Shown here in pieces: positions 13,501-22,199 of a stretch of DNA of 64,000 bases. A program made the position numbers and the translations under genes. Location: positions 23,350,501-23,414,500 of the forward strand of contig CM076949.1 of NCBI GenBank assembly GCA_039566865.1, in the 5' to 3' direction. The notes beneath the pieces are model-generated. The model had not been told where the DNA came from. It saw only the letters and a program-made list of their open reading frames with translations, and made no database searches. This stretch comes from Aurelia coerulea (Eukaryota; Cnidaria; Scyphozoa; Semaeostomeae; Ulmaridae). Every line of letters begins with the position of its first letter. Positions within the stretch are counted from its first letter, which is position 1.

Positions 13501-16500
13501 ATTCTGATTCCCAGTGTCATTGATCTGAGATACAGTTTTACCCCGCCACTAAGAAACTCATTTTGTAAAACCAGGCTGTTTGGTTTCTTATAAATACACG
13601 TTTTTTTATAAGAAACTTAGATCAGCACTTAGTACTAAAAGTTTCTTAATTTCGCATGAAAATTTCGATGTTTTTGTAGTAAAAGTTTCTTAATTAGTTT
13701 CATATTTTTTTTGGGCCTGAAATTGCGGTATTGTTCGATGTTGAGCTTTCTTCTCGACCAAGGGCTTCCAGTTTGCATTGACATTCTCACCACGAATAAG
13801 CCATGCACATTAAGACAAAAATTTACCAATTTTTGCAGTTAAAAGTTAAAAAAAGATGAATGTACCTTTGTTAGAGAGACATAAAATAAGAGAGACAAAC
13901 AGAATATAATTTTAGAGTTTCTTAACTGTTCTTGAGCGTAGTACTAGACTTTCTTAAATTTTTGGTCATCGTAGTACTAGTTTCTTATAAGCCAGTTTCT
14001 TGTAAAAAAAACGTGTATCATATAAATGTTATATTAAACCAAATGTTGGAAGATGACCATGGTACCATCTGGCAGGCTGCAGTTTCTTATAAGTCAGTTT
14101 CTTAGTGGCGTGGTAATATTGTACTTTCGACTTTGTGTGGATGAACTTTGATTGACACTTTTTGTGCCTAACATCAAATATGAAATAAATATGATTGTTA
14201 CTCCTTAGATACGAACGATCGACAGAAAACAAGAAGTACCTCACGATGGCCCAATGTGTGATTTATTATGGTCAGATCCAGAAGGTATGAAGGTTTACTT
14301 TCCCTTTGAAATTCCCTCTGTAGTTATATGCTATTGGTTTTCTTAAATTGCAAATTGTCTCATAAACCGTAGACTTAAGATCTGCGTCCTAGTTGTTGCT
14401 ACTACTACCGTAACCTCGAGCTTTCTCATAATATTACAGTTCAAACACAGGACTTCGCTTTTCTGCCTCGATCTTGTTTTCTCGTCAGTCAGTCAAACCA
14501 GCAGTCGAACCAGCAGTTTAATTCTCTCATTCTTTCTCCAGATACACAGGGATGGGGTGTTAGTCCACGAGGAGCTGGATACCTATTTGGGAGTGACGTT
14601 GTCGCTCAGGTTGGTACACATCTTATTTTTTATGAATAGATCTTTACGTAATATTCCACAGTCCATCGTCAAAATAACATAGGGCTCAAATCTTGAAAAA
14701 ACTCGGTGTAAAACTCTATTACAGTTTTATTTTAAATAAATGGCTTGGAAGGAACTAAGAGTTTTTTGTTGCAAATCTGTCGTGGAAATTTATTGATATC
14801 TTGAATAGTTCAAAAAGGGTGGCATTTATTATATTTGAGGTTATAAAGTCATCAAATTTCTAAATCCTAAACCAGAAAAACTACAGATTTTTGCTTGCCA
14901 CCATATTGTAGTCCTTCATAAACTATGCTTTCCTTGAAGTTTATATCATCTTCCCTCTATTGGTTTAGGATTTACGATGATTTAAAGTTTTTCACAATTT
15001 TTCATTAATTTTTTCAAAAATGATTAAATTGCCGCCATTTTGAAAAAAGTCGGTATCAAAAAATTTCCACGGCAGGTTTACAGAAAAGTACCATAAGTTT
15101 CTTTCAAGCCATCCAATTCAAAGAAAACTGCGATGGAATTTTACACTGACCTTTTTAAAGATTTGAAAGATTTGAGTCCTATGCTCGTAAAAATAGGAGA
15201 ATCTATTGGAAGAATGACTTCGTGGGTCTCTAACGGCAACCCACATTAGATTGAAAAACAGAGCGCCTTGTTCGTTACAAACCCTTAGCAAATGGCAAAT
15301 TTTGTAACTGCATCAAATTTTGTAAGACCACTTTTGTGTTTCATAAAGCACAGTTCACTAGTTTCTTATCGTTGAGATTAACAAAGACTGTCCTTCCAAA
15401 AATATTACAGTGAATTAATCGCCAAATAGCATTGACCCCGAATCTTTTAAAAATGTTTGTTTAAGATTCTAGGACCTATTTGAAATAAACTTTATCTACT
15501 TCGCTATAATTCTACTGCTAAACTCTTCAATGCTTTTAGATTTAGAGAATTTTTTCGTCTTCTTTAAGAATTCGAGAAAAACGTTGAAAACTTGCAATAT
15601 CCGACTACTTGAATTGCAGATGAATTTACTGTCGGTGGAATTCAGAAAATAGCAACCGATCAATTTCGAACGATCCCTGAGGGGAAATTAGGTTTAGTTA
15701 TGGTAAAGGAAGCATTTTATCTCATATCTGCCTGAGTAATATGACAAACGTTCTGTTGACTAAACTGCACTTACGCCAAACCTGTTCTAACCATCGCTTA
15801 CATTACATTTTTTTCTCTCAGTTCAATGCGACTAATAACATCGATCTGATATGTCGGGCTCATCAACTGGTCATGGAAGGTTATAAATGGCATTTCAATG
15901 AAACTGTGCTAACTGTATGGTCAGCGCCAAATTACTGTTACAGGTAACTTAAAGTTTTATTATTTTGAAATCTGAGGCTACAATCCCGGCTAAAACTTGT
16001 AGAGACAAATGAATTTCGTGTTGAAAGATGCCTTTCCTGCATTTAAACTGCTGCCCGACACTGCTAAAGGCCCCCTCCCTCCCGTTGCAATATTGAGTTG
16101 ATTGAAGAGCACATGCTTGTGAACTCATCTGTGAGAATTTCCATCAGCTTCCAACGTTGCACGATAGGGCGAGGAGGGGGGCCTTAACTTGAAATTTCCG
16201 AGGAAATTCCCCCCAAAAAGCAAGTGTCTCAAAGGCACACTATCGCGGCTGTGATTGGCTAGTCTTGTAATTTGCAACTAAGTTTTTGTGATAGTTTTTG
16301 TTTGAATGACGTCTTGCCACTATTTCAAACTATTTATACAATACAAATGCCGGGTGACCCAAGAAAACTTCGAGAGCTAGACCATAGCTAGCTTTCTGAA
16401 AACAAATTGAGCTATGATTAATCACATAAGTTAAGAGGTGGACTTGAAGTCATCTGGGAAATTTGTTGTTTAACTACCATCCAAAAGAACCTGGTCTCTG

Positions 16501-18723
16501 AAGAATTACCAAGCCTTTATTCTCTTGAATCATATTTTGTTTCGAGAATAAAGGGAGTCAGATCGTTATCGCCTTCATGAATTTCAGTGTGTAGCGCGAA
16601 ATTACTGAAGCCTGCCTAATTATAGTCTTTTATATTGTCTTATTCATCCAATCAGTGCCACGATAGTGTAACTTCAAGTTTTTGTCCGCGATTGTAGAAC
16701 CATTCAGCTACGTGATTCCCTTTACTTTTAACGCCACTTATATTCTTATCTCGAAAATTGATGATGTAGGTATGAGGAACAGATGATACCCAACAAGTTA
16801 ATTTCTTCAAAAAACTCAACAAACCATCCATTGAATATTGTTGATCGATCTTATAGAGATCTATCAACTTTTTCCACACTTGGTTTGAATGAAGAGTGAT
16901 TTCAAATGTAAAGAAATGTAAATTTTCTTTGACATACCGACAACTGCAATTAAACTATTTGCGTAAAGTGACATCACAAAATTCCTTTCACGCAGCATGA
17001 AATTATGCCATATTCACAAATAGGGCCGCAATGCATGAAGGTTGTCTGAGAGCCTTTAAGACGTCAAATGACTTCATAATCAGTTTTCAACAACTTAGCG
17101 AAAAACAAACAACCGCGGTATATTTCTAAGTTTAGTTAGGTCCGTTGACAGCTGGGAAACCCAAAGAAATCGAAAATCGTCATACAACAACAACAACATA
17201 CAACTGGCTTTCAAAATTGTGAGGTTTCACCCGGTATTTCGTAGGGTGAGTGAACCAGCGGTTTACACAGTGGGGTGGGTGTAGACTTATTACGATGAGT
17301 CCCTTGTATCCCTGCGGTAATCCTTGCTAAAAAAAAGCTGACCCTATCTTCTGCATTCGATCGATTCGGTTTTTCAGAGTAATATTATGAGTCTCTGTTG
17401 ACCGAAGTGCCATCTTGAAGTCAAAAAGCACAGGGACAGGGGAAACATGGGACTCTAGGCCATAAGTCTAGGGTGAGTGGCCGAGCGGCTTATACAATTT
17501 CTGTTTGGTAACTGAAAGTTAGCTTGGTCGCGTGAGGTCAAAATCTGGACCTTCCAGATGCCCAACCAAGTATCTCACTTTGCCGTCATTCAGAAGGGAC
17601 GTTAAACTAGGGGTCCCACGCCTGGATGCGGCATGCATAGTGGGCCTAAATTAACTAGAAATGACTAGAAATCTTCCCAGCTTACCGTAAAACAATGTAA
17701 TGAATGAAACATAAAGAACTGAAAATTTACTATAATTTGTAGATGTGGTAATGTCGCTGCCATCCTTGAACTCGACGAACATCTAAACAAGGATTTTACG
17801 ATTTTCGAAGCTGCACCACAGGTATGTTTTACCTTCACTTTTTGTTGTGTACTTCAAACTCAATGGACCATTCTGCAATTTGGTGAAATAAAGTGGCTCA
17901 AAATACACTGTAAATGGGCAAAAGCATGACAAAGCAGCTGCATAATTCAGTTACAGCACTTGCCATACTAAGCAGGTATCGTATAACTCTTGAAAAGTGC
18001 AAATAAATCGAAAACAACTCAAGTTTGCAGAGAGATATGACTGAGCCACAAGCTGTACACTTGTCACTGTAGAGCATTCCCCAGATTTCCTACTTGTTAC
18101 CAAGGCTGGCAGATCTGGGTGTGCTCTCTTCAGTCCCTTTCGGAGACGTTTGCCCCACTGCAAACAAACAGAATCTAGTGTTCCTCCTGACATTGTTTCT
18201 CCTTTCCTCTTACTCCGCCCACACACAGTGGAAATTTTACAGATTAATCCTGTTTTACTTCGTTGAAATTATGGCCTTAAATTGTTTTCTTTAATTCAGC
18301 TTGTAGCCTGGTTTAATCAGCATGAGACTGAAAGCTTTAAATGGTTATTTCATCTTTCTTCGTACTGAGTGGCATTGAAACCACCGCCAAAGGGGCCTTT
18401 GCAACACTGAAAACATAGGTAAATTCAATTTTACGAAAACTCCTTGGTTGTGAAATGCCTGAGGCTAAAATACTTGATCAAAGTGTTAGGGGTCTCCTCA
18501 CACAGAACAACACGCAAGGGAATTTCACCTGTCGCAGGAATGATTAGAAATAGATTTTCAAATAAATACTAAAGTTTTAAATCCCATGGCAAAAGATATG
18601 CAAACGGTATCTCTCCCCCGTGAAAAATCTTGTTCTGCGTGAGAAGTTCTTCATGGTGATGTTATTTTTCAGGAGGTTCGTGGTATCCCAGCGAAAAGAC
18701 CACAAGCAGATTACTTCCTATGA
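1478..18723 (+). CDS. PPP4C: Serine/threonine-protein phosphatase 4 catalytic subunit, 13 exons, complete
   Basis: Catalytic subunit of protein phosphatase 4, a PPP-family metal-dependent Ser/Thr phosphatase that in animals acts with PPP4R2/R3-type subunits in the nucleus and at centrosomes. Coding exons, all with GT-AG introns: 1478-1503, 2242-2313, 3385-3436, 3852-3902, 7293-7394, 8618-8680, 10466-10576, 11795-11845, 14209-14284, 14542-14609, 15822-15943, 17743-17821, 18673-18723. They total 924 nt, giving 307 residues plus stop, the usual length for animal PP4c. Metal-binding and catalytic motifs are intact: GDIHG (D54, H56), GDFVDRG (D82, D85), RGNHES (N114, H115), HGG (H164), RAHQ (H238) and SAPNYCYR (258-265). 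The C-terminal DYFL ends in the leucine that is methylated in this family. The stretch [18 protein letters not shown] near the N-terminus identifies PP4 rather than PP2A or PP6. Intron 4 (3.4 kb) carries LINE debris, and most other introns hold MITEs. No frameshift or missing residue was seen. Confidence 0.97.
3989..4886 (+). pseudogene. C-terminal remnant of a LINE reverse transcriptase, split by an insertion
   Basis: Lies in PPP4C intron 4. An open frame from about 3989 to 4380 encodes the end of a non-LTR retrotransposon ORF2: [16 protein letters not shown], then [25 protein letters not shown] and a W-x-D-D-I-K-E-W motif. The frame is interrupted, then resumes at about 4797 with [18 protein letters not shown] and ends [10 protein letters not shown] at a TAG (4884-4886), followed by a short ATAG repeat that is typical of a LINE 3' end. 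The polymerase core is absent, so this is a dead 5'-truncated copy. The two halves are adjacent segments of one reading frame separated by roughly 410 bp of foreign DNA. Confidence 0.8.
4385..4795 (+). mobile_element. Retroelement 3'-end fragment inserted into the LINE remnant, ending in (ATAC)n
   Basis: This AT-rich segment separates the two halves of the LINE reading frame and ends in CATACATACATACATA. Its last part (about 4613-4795, from GGACCATTATGGAATTAAGG to the tetranucleotide tail) is present again in reverse orientation at 56616-56788, and as a diverged copy inside the transposon at 32975-33195. The shared 3' end and varying 5' end are what target-primed reverse transcription leaves. 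It has no coding capacity. Confidence 0.65.
5265..5775. repeat. Foldback element, GGGCTCAAAT family, copy 1
   Basis: The ends are inverted: CATAGGGCTCAAATCTTTAA on the left, AGATTTGAGCC-type on the right (5755-5775). Internal arms also pair (GCTGTAAATCTGCCGTGG versus the reverse complement near 5650-5690). A second full-length copy is at 14678-15184 and a right-hand fragment near 51990-52265. Located in PPP4C intron 4. No transposase is encoded. Confidence 0.7.
6182..6541. mobile_element. Mariner-type foldback MITE (CCGGGTGTCCC termini, TA duplication)
   Basis: The right terminus read inward is CCGGGTGTCCCAAAAAAGC and the left terminus is a diverged CCGAATGTGCCCTAAAAAG. Both are flanked by TA. 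The arms continue pairing through the segment TCCAGCGATGTGAATTTAGC. Termini of this kind with a TA target duplication are typical of Tc1/mariner-derived MITEs. Located in PPP4C intron 4. Confidence 0.75.
6815..7095. repeat. AAGAATTCTT-rich inverted repeat
   Basis: The segment starts GCCTTGCGCGCGCACATTAA and ends with CATGTTGATATGTGCAAGGC, so the ends form an inverted pair. Between them are many copies of AAGAATTCTT and TCTCAAGAATTC. Related stretches with the same motif lie at about 1985-2115, 3015-3340 and 5015-5135, all in introns of PPP4C. Probably one degenerate MITE family; boundaries are approximate. Confidence 0.5.
7581..7996. mobile_element. MITE, CAGTAAAAACCCGCAC family, copy 1
   Basis: Begins CAGTAAAAACCCGCACATCG and ends GTGCAGGTTTTTACTG, with TA on both sides (7579-7580 and 7997-7998). 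Internal GGTTCTTA / TAAGAACC motifs repeat several times. Other copies: 12440-12838, 48150-48556 and a diverged 59089-59497, so the family sits in introns of both genes. The TA duplication suggests a Tc1/mariner-type origin. Located in PPP4C intron 5. Confidence 0.85.
8710..8943. mobile_element. MITE, AGGCATTGAGTCATG termini, TTAA-flanked
   Basis: The left end AGGCATTGAGTCATG follows TTAA at 8706-8709; the right end CATGACTCAATGCCT is followed by a T-run leading to TTAA at 8947-8950. The inverted ends and TTAA target resemble piggyBac-type MITEs. Located at the start of PPP4C intron 6. The right boundary is uncertain by a few bases. Confidence 0.7.
8968..9159. mobile_element. MITE, AGGCAATCTATCCCC termini, TTAA duplication
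   Basis: Left end AGGCAATCTATCCCC after TTAA (8964-8967); right end GGGGACAGTGTGCCT before TTAA (9160-9163). The interior pairs around a GCATAATTTTCATGGCCATG-like centre. Same termini class as 8710-8943 and 59882-60157. Lies only about 25 bp after the preceding MITE. Confidence 0.75.
9208..9830. mobile_element. Long foldback MITE, CCGGGTGA...AAAGTTCCCAC family, copy 1
   Basis: The right end read inward is CCGGGTGAACCAGAAAAAAG; the left end is a slightly diverged CCAGGTAAGCCAGAAATAAG. Both are flanked by TA. The arms stay complementary over most of the element (TTCATAGCATCAAGAGTACT and its complement, then the CCTAAAATACT block). Sister copies: 49224-49855 and 51297-51924, both in the receptor gene. 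Non-coding; Tc1/mariner-like termini. PPP4C intron 6. Confidence 0.85.
11045..11645. mobile_element. Foldback MITE, CCGGGTGCGCC termini, near full-length palindrome
   Basis: Left end CCGGGTGCGCCAAAATAAAC, right end GTTTATTTTGGCGCACCCGG, with TA on each side. Pairing continues inward through GCACGTTTGGCAGGCCACAA and CAATAAATCGTACACTGG for most of the 600 bp, so the transcript could form a stem of about 250 bp. The open frames inside on both strands (11225-11506 plus, 11347-11616 minus) are mirror images from the palindrome, not genes. PPP4C intron 7. Confidence 0.85.
12440..12838. mobile_element. MITE, CAGTAAAAACCCGCAC family, copy 2
   Basis: Starts CAGTAAAAACCCGCACATAA and ends TATGCGGGTTTTTACTG, flanked by TA. 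It is in opposite internal orientation to copy 1 (the TTATGCAATGAGGCACATCC block is inverted). PPP4C intron 8. Confidence 0.85.
13533..14121. mobile_element. MITE, CAGTTTTACCCCGCCACTAAG termini
   Basis: Left end CAGTTTTACCCCGCCACTAA, right end TTAGTGGCGTGGTAATATTG, both next to TA, with internal repeats of GTTTCTTA / TAAGAAAC. The layout (CAGT, C-rich, then TAAGAA) parallels the CAGTAAAAACCCGCAC family, so the two may be related. PPP4C intron 8. Confidence 0.7.
14678..15184. repeat. Foldback element, GGGCTCAAAT family, copy 2
   Basis: Same termini and same internal order as 5265-5775 (CATAGGGCTCAAATCTTGAA ... AAAGATTTGAGTCCTATG). The shared block around GCCACCATATTGTAG is recognisable in both. 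PPP4C intron 10. Confidence 0.7.
16222..16672. repeat. Possible inverted-repeat element
   Basis: AAAGGCACACTATCGCGGCT near the left pairs loosely with the reverse complement of GCCACGATAGTGTAACTT on the right, with TGATTGG-type matches inside. Imperfect, and no target duplication was found. PPP4C intron 11. Confidence 0.35.
17470..17650 (+). mobile_element. tRNA-derived SINE, copy 1
   Basis: Contains a tRNA-like A box (GTGGCCGAGCGGCTTA) and, about 55 bases on, a degenerate B box (GTGAGGTCAAAATCTGG), followed by a conserved GGGACGTTAAACTAGGGGTC block and a GCGGCATGCA segment. A second copy at 56489-56835 has the same order. It is not a functional tRNA: the acceptor stem does not close. PPP4C intron 11. 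Confidence 0.65.
18396..18645. repeat. Internal fragment of the CCGGGTGA/AAAGTTCCCAC MITE family
   Basis: Matches the interior of 9208-9830, 49224-49855 and 51297-51924 (ATAGGTAAATTCAATTTTAC, then GGTCTCCTCACACAGAACAA and AATCCCATGGCA) but lacks both termini. It ends shortly before the last PPP4C exon at 18673. Confidence 0.6.
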
Positions 18724-19140
18724 GAATGCAAATATAAACATTGGACAGCCTTGAGTATGATATCTAGTACCTGGAGTATGCTTTTTATCACAGAGTGTCA
18801 TTCGTTCATGAGCAGGATTGTTATTCCTGTTATTTTGAGTCACGTGAGTTGGACGGAAGAGTTCTCTTTGAGGCTAATCACGTTGGGAAGTTGATATTCG
18901 GTGATATGAAGACTGTAGTTAGTTGGACCTTATGTAACTTTAAGATTTTAGTTGAATGCATAACCTAGACTGATAAACCTGCACCCTTGTATTCTCGTAA
19001 ACCTTGGTAAACAGTAACTCACAAACAGTAAACATGATAGCGCTGTTTATGCATGCACCAGTCATGGTACTGTAATGGTAAGCCTGCTTTGAGCCATCAG
19101 ATGAAATGCGACAAAGACCCTTTTCAGCAAATTGTTAATC

Positions 19141-19146
19141 AATAAA
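19141..19146 (+). terminator. Candidate poly(A) signal of PPP4C
   Basis: AATAAA lies 418 bases after the PPP4C stop codon. It is the first canonical hexamer downstream in the transcribed strand that I found, so the 3' UTR is probably about 430-450 nt. Confidence 0.55.
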
Positions 19147-19390
19147 CGTTATATGAAGAAGAACGCCCAGTTTACCTTATGAATTGGCGCCACAAGATTT
19201 TCTGGCGTGGGCCTAAATGTGGCCAAGATTTTCATTTTGATATTATCAATTCCTGTTCACCGAAGTAGTTTGAAGAACACAGGGAAACAAGGGAAACAGA
19301 CAATAAATCTATGCATACCCTACTGGACTATGGAGTCCTTGGTAATCTTCGTGCATGACTAATAATGTTGTAGTGCAATACTGACTTTAA

Positions 19391-19746
19391 GGAGGCTGGG
19401 TCATAGAGTTTCTGTCGAAACTGTAATTTTGCAGTTTTCAGGTAGGCCTTATCACACAGATTTTCTGTATTTTCTCAAAATGAAAGCTCTATTTTGAAGA
19501 GGAGGTCTTGTATCTCATAGATGAACAAACGAAACAATTGTGTTTGTAAGATTACAGAGAAAAAAGTAGACTTTCAACAGTCACTTCGGACTGGATTTAT
19601 CCCATCCACTAAAATAGATGCATAAAGCAACGAACACGTGTCTAACACAATAAAGAGTTCAAGTTTGTTGACATGTTTGATTTACACCATCCACAAGCTT
19701 CAGCGCAACAACATTGTCCCGCGGCCTTACATGTGACCCAGCCCCT
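19391..19746. mobile_element. MITE, GGAGGCTGGGTCA termini, TTAA duplication
   Basis: TTAA (19387-19390) then GGAGGCTGGGTCA at the left; TGACCCAGCCCCT then TTAA (19747-19750) at the right. The TTAA target suggests a piggyBac-type source. Lies downstream of PPP4C. Confidence 0.7.
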
Positions 19747-19752
19747 TTAACC

Positions 19753-19986
19753 ATTGTCACCCAGAGTCCTTTGTGGGCATGCTGAAATTTCTGACAGTCT
19801 GAAAATCAAATCTGGCCTAAGTGAAAAATATCGATTCAAACTGTAGTAGTTGAGCTGATAACAAAAGTTTAACTTTCGGGTGACACTTCTGGCAGCTCAA
19901 TTTCTGCAGCGTGGGTCAATATTTCTGCTTGGACCAAATTGGATTTTCAGACAGTCTGAGATTGCAGCATGCCTTCAAAGGATCTT
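19753..19986. repeat. Foldback element with CAGACTGTCTGAAAATC arms, copy 1
   Basis: The left arm GGGCATGCTGAAATTTCTGA plus CAGTCTGAAAATCAAAT pairs with the right arm GGATTTTCAGACAGTCTGAG plus TTGCAGCATGCC. A second copy at 49156-50014 is split by a mariner-type MITE. Confidence 0.65.
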
Positions 19987-22199
19987 GGTTGATAATGAAT
20001 TTTTAAGAAATGAAGAGTGATAAATTCACCAGCGTCTTGCCACAATCGCACTCTCGACATTATCTTTCATCGCAACGCCTGTGCTCATTGAAAGTGACAG
20101 ATTTCGATTTGAAACCGCATTTTTGACAACTTTGCCTCAAGGTGAAAAGTGTAGTTGAATAGGCCGTAAAAGCCAAGAACTTAATTATTTTATATAAACG
20201 TCGCATTAATCTACCTATCTATTAGTGAAAATCGTTAACGAAATTAATCATAGCCTGCTTAGTTTCATGTATTTAGATACTTGTAAGAAAATTACTCTAT
20301 GTTCATGATCAGCTAAGCTTGTTCTTTAGATGTGCAATGTCTGCTACAATAACAAGCCACCAAAAGAACTTTATATTTTCGTCAAAAAAGTAAGGCTGTA
20401 GTCTTGGCTTTTTTGGTATAAATAGCAGATTTTGAATATAAATATTTTTGGCAACAAAGTCAGGTTAACCCCTTTGCCCTTTTGCAAAAATAGCCCTGTC
20501 CCGAAACCACCGATTTCTCGGAAAAGGCCTATTTTTGCAAAAAAGCAAAGGGGTTAGCCTTACCTTTTTGCCAAAAATCTGTATTTTCAGAATAGGCCTA
20601 TTTTTGCAAAAAAGCAAAGGGGTTAGCCTTACCTTTTTGCCAAAAATCGGTATTTTCAGAATAGGCCTATTTTTGCAAAAAAGCAAAGGGGTTAGCCTTA
20701 CCTTTTTGCCAAAAAATCGGTATTTTCAGAATAGGCCTATTTTTGCAAAAAACCAAAGGTGTTAGCCTTACCTTTTTGCCAAAAATCGGCATTTTAATAA
20801 TAGGCCTATTTTTGCAAAAAAGCAAAGGGGTTAGCCTTACCTTTTTGCCAAAAATCGGCATTTTAATAATAGGCCTATTTTTGCAAAGAAGCAAAGGGGT
20901 TAGCCTTACCTTTTTGCCAAAAAATCGGTATTTTCAGAATAGGCCTATTTTTGCAAAAAAGCAAAGGGGTTAGCCTTACCTTTTTGCCAAAAATCGGTAC
21001 TTTCAGAATAGGCCTATTTTGCAAAAATGCAAAGGGGTTAGCCTTACCTTTTTGCCAAAAATCGGTATTTTCAGAATAGGCCTATTTTTGCAAAAGAGCA
21101 AAGGGGTTAGCCTTACCTTTTTGTCAAAAATCGGTATTTTCAGAATAGGCCTATTTTTGCAAAAAAGCAATGGGTTAGCCTTACCCTTTGGTCGAAAATC
21201 GGTATTTTCGGAATAGGCTTATTTTTGCAAAAAAGCAAAGGGGTTAGCCTTACCTTTTTGCCAAAATATCGGTATTTTCAGAATAGGCCTATTTTTGCAA
21301 AAATTCAAAGGGGCTAGCCTTACCTTTTTGCCAAAAATCTGTATTTTCAGAATAGGCCTATTTTTGCAAAAAACCAAAGGGGTTAGCCTTACCTTTTTGC
21401 CAAAAATCGGTATTTTCAGAATAGGCCTATTTTTGCAAAAATGCAAAGGGGTTAGCCTTACCTTTTTGCCAAAAATCGGTATTTTCAGAATAGGCCTATT
21501 TTTTGCAAAAAAGCAAAGGGGTTAGCCTTACCTTTTTGCCAAAAATCGGTATTTTCAGAATAGGCCTATTTTTGCAAAAATGCAAAGGGGTTAGCCTTAC
21601 CTTTTTGCCAAAAATCGGCATTTTAATAATAGGCCTATTTTTGCAAAAAAGCAAAGGGGTTAGCCTTACCTTTTTGCCAAAAATCGGCATTTTCAGAATA
21701 GGCCTATTTTTGCAAAAATGCAAAGGGGTTAGCCTTACCTTTTTGCCAAAAAATCGGTATTTTCAGAATAAGCCTATTTTTGCAAAACAGCAAAGGGGTT
21801 AGCCTTAACTTTTTGCCAAAAATCGGTATTTTCAGAATAGGACTATTTTTGCAAAAAAGCAAAGGGGTTAACCTTACCTTTTTTGTCAAAAATCGGTATT
21901 TTCAGAATAGGCCTATTTTTGCAAAAAAGCAAAGGGGTTAGCCTTACCTTTTTGCCAAAAATCAGTATTTTCAAAATAGGCCTATTTTTGCAAAAAAGCA
22001 AAGGGGTTAGCCTTACCCTTTGGTCAAAAATCGGTATTTTCGGAATAGGCTTATTTTTGCAAAAATGCAAAGGTGTTAGACTTACCTTTTTGCCAAAAAA
22101 TCGGTATTTTCAGAATAGGCCTATTTTTGCAAAAAACCAAAGGTGTTAGCCTTACCTTTTTGCCAAAAAGCGGCATTTTAAGAATAGGCCTATTTTTGC

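Noticed and set aside
17470..17560. tRNA gene (A box GTGGCCGAGCGG)
   Set aside because: No closing acceptor stem or proper anticodon arm, and the segment recurs with a SINE body; tRNA-derived SINE instead.
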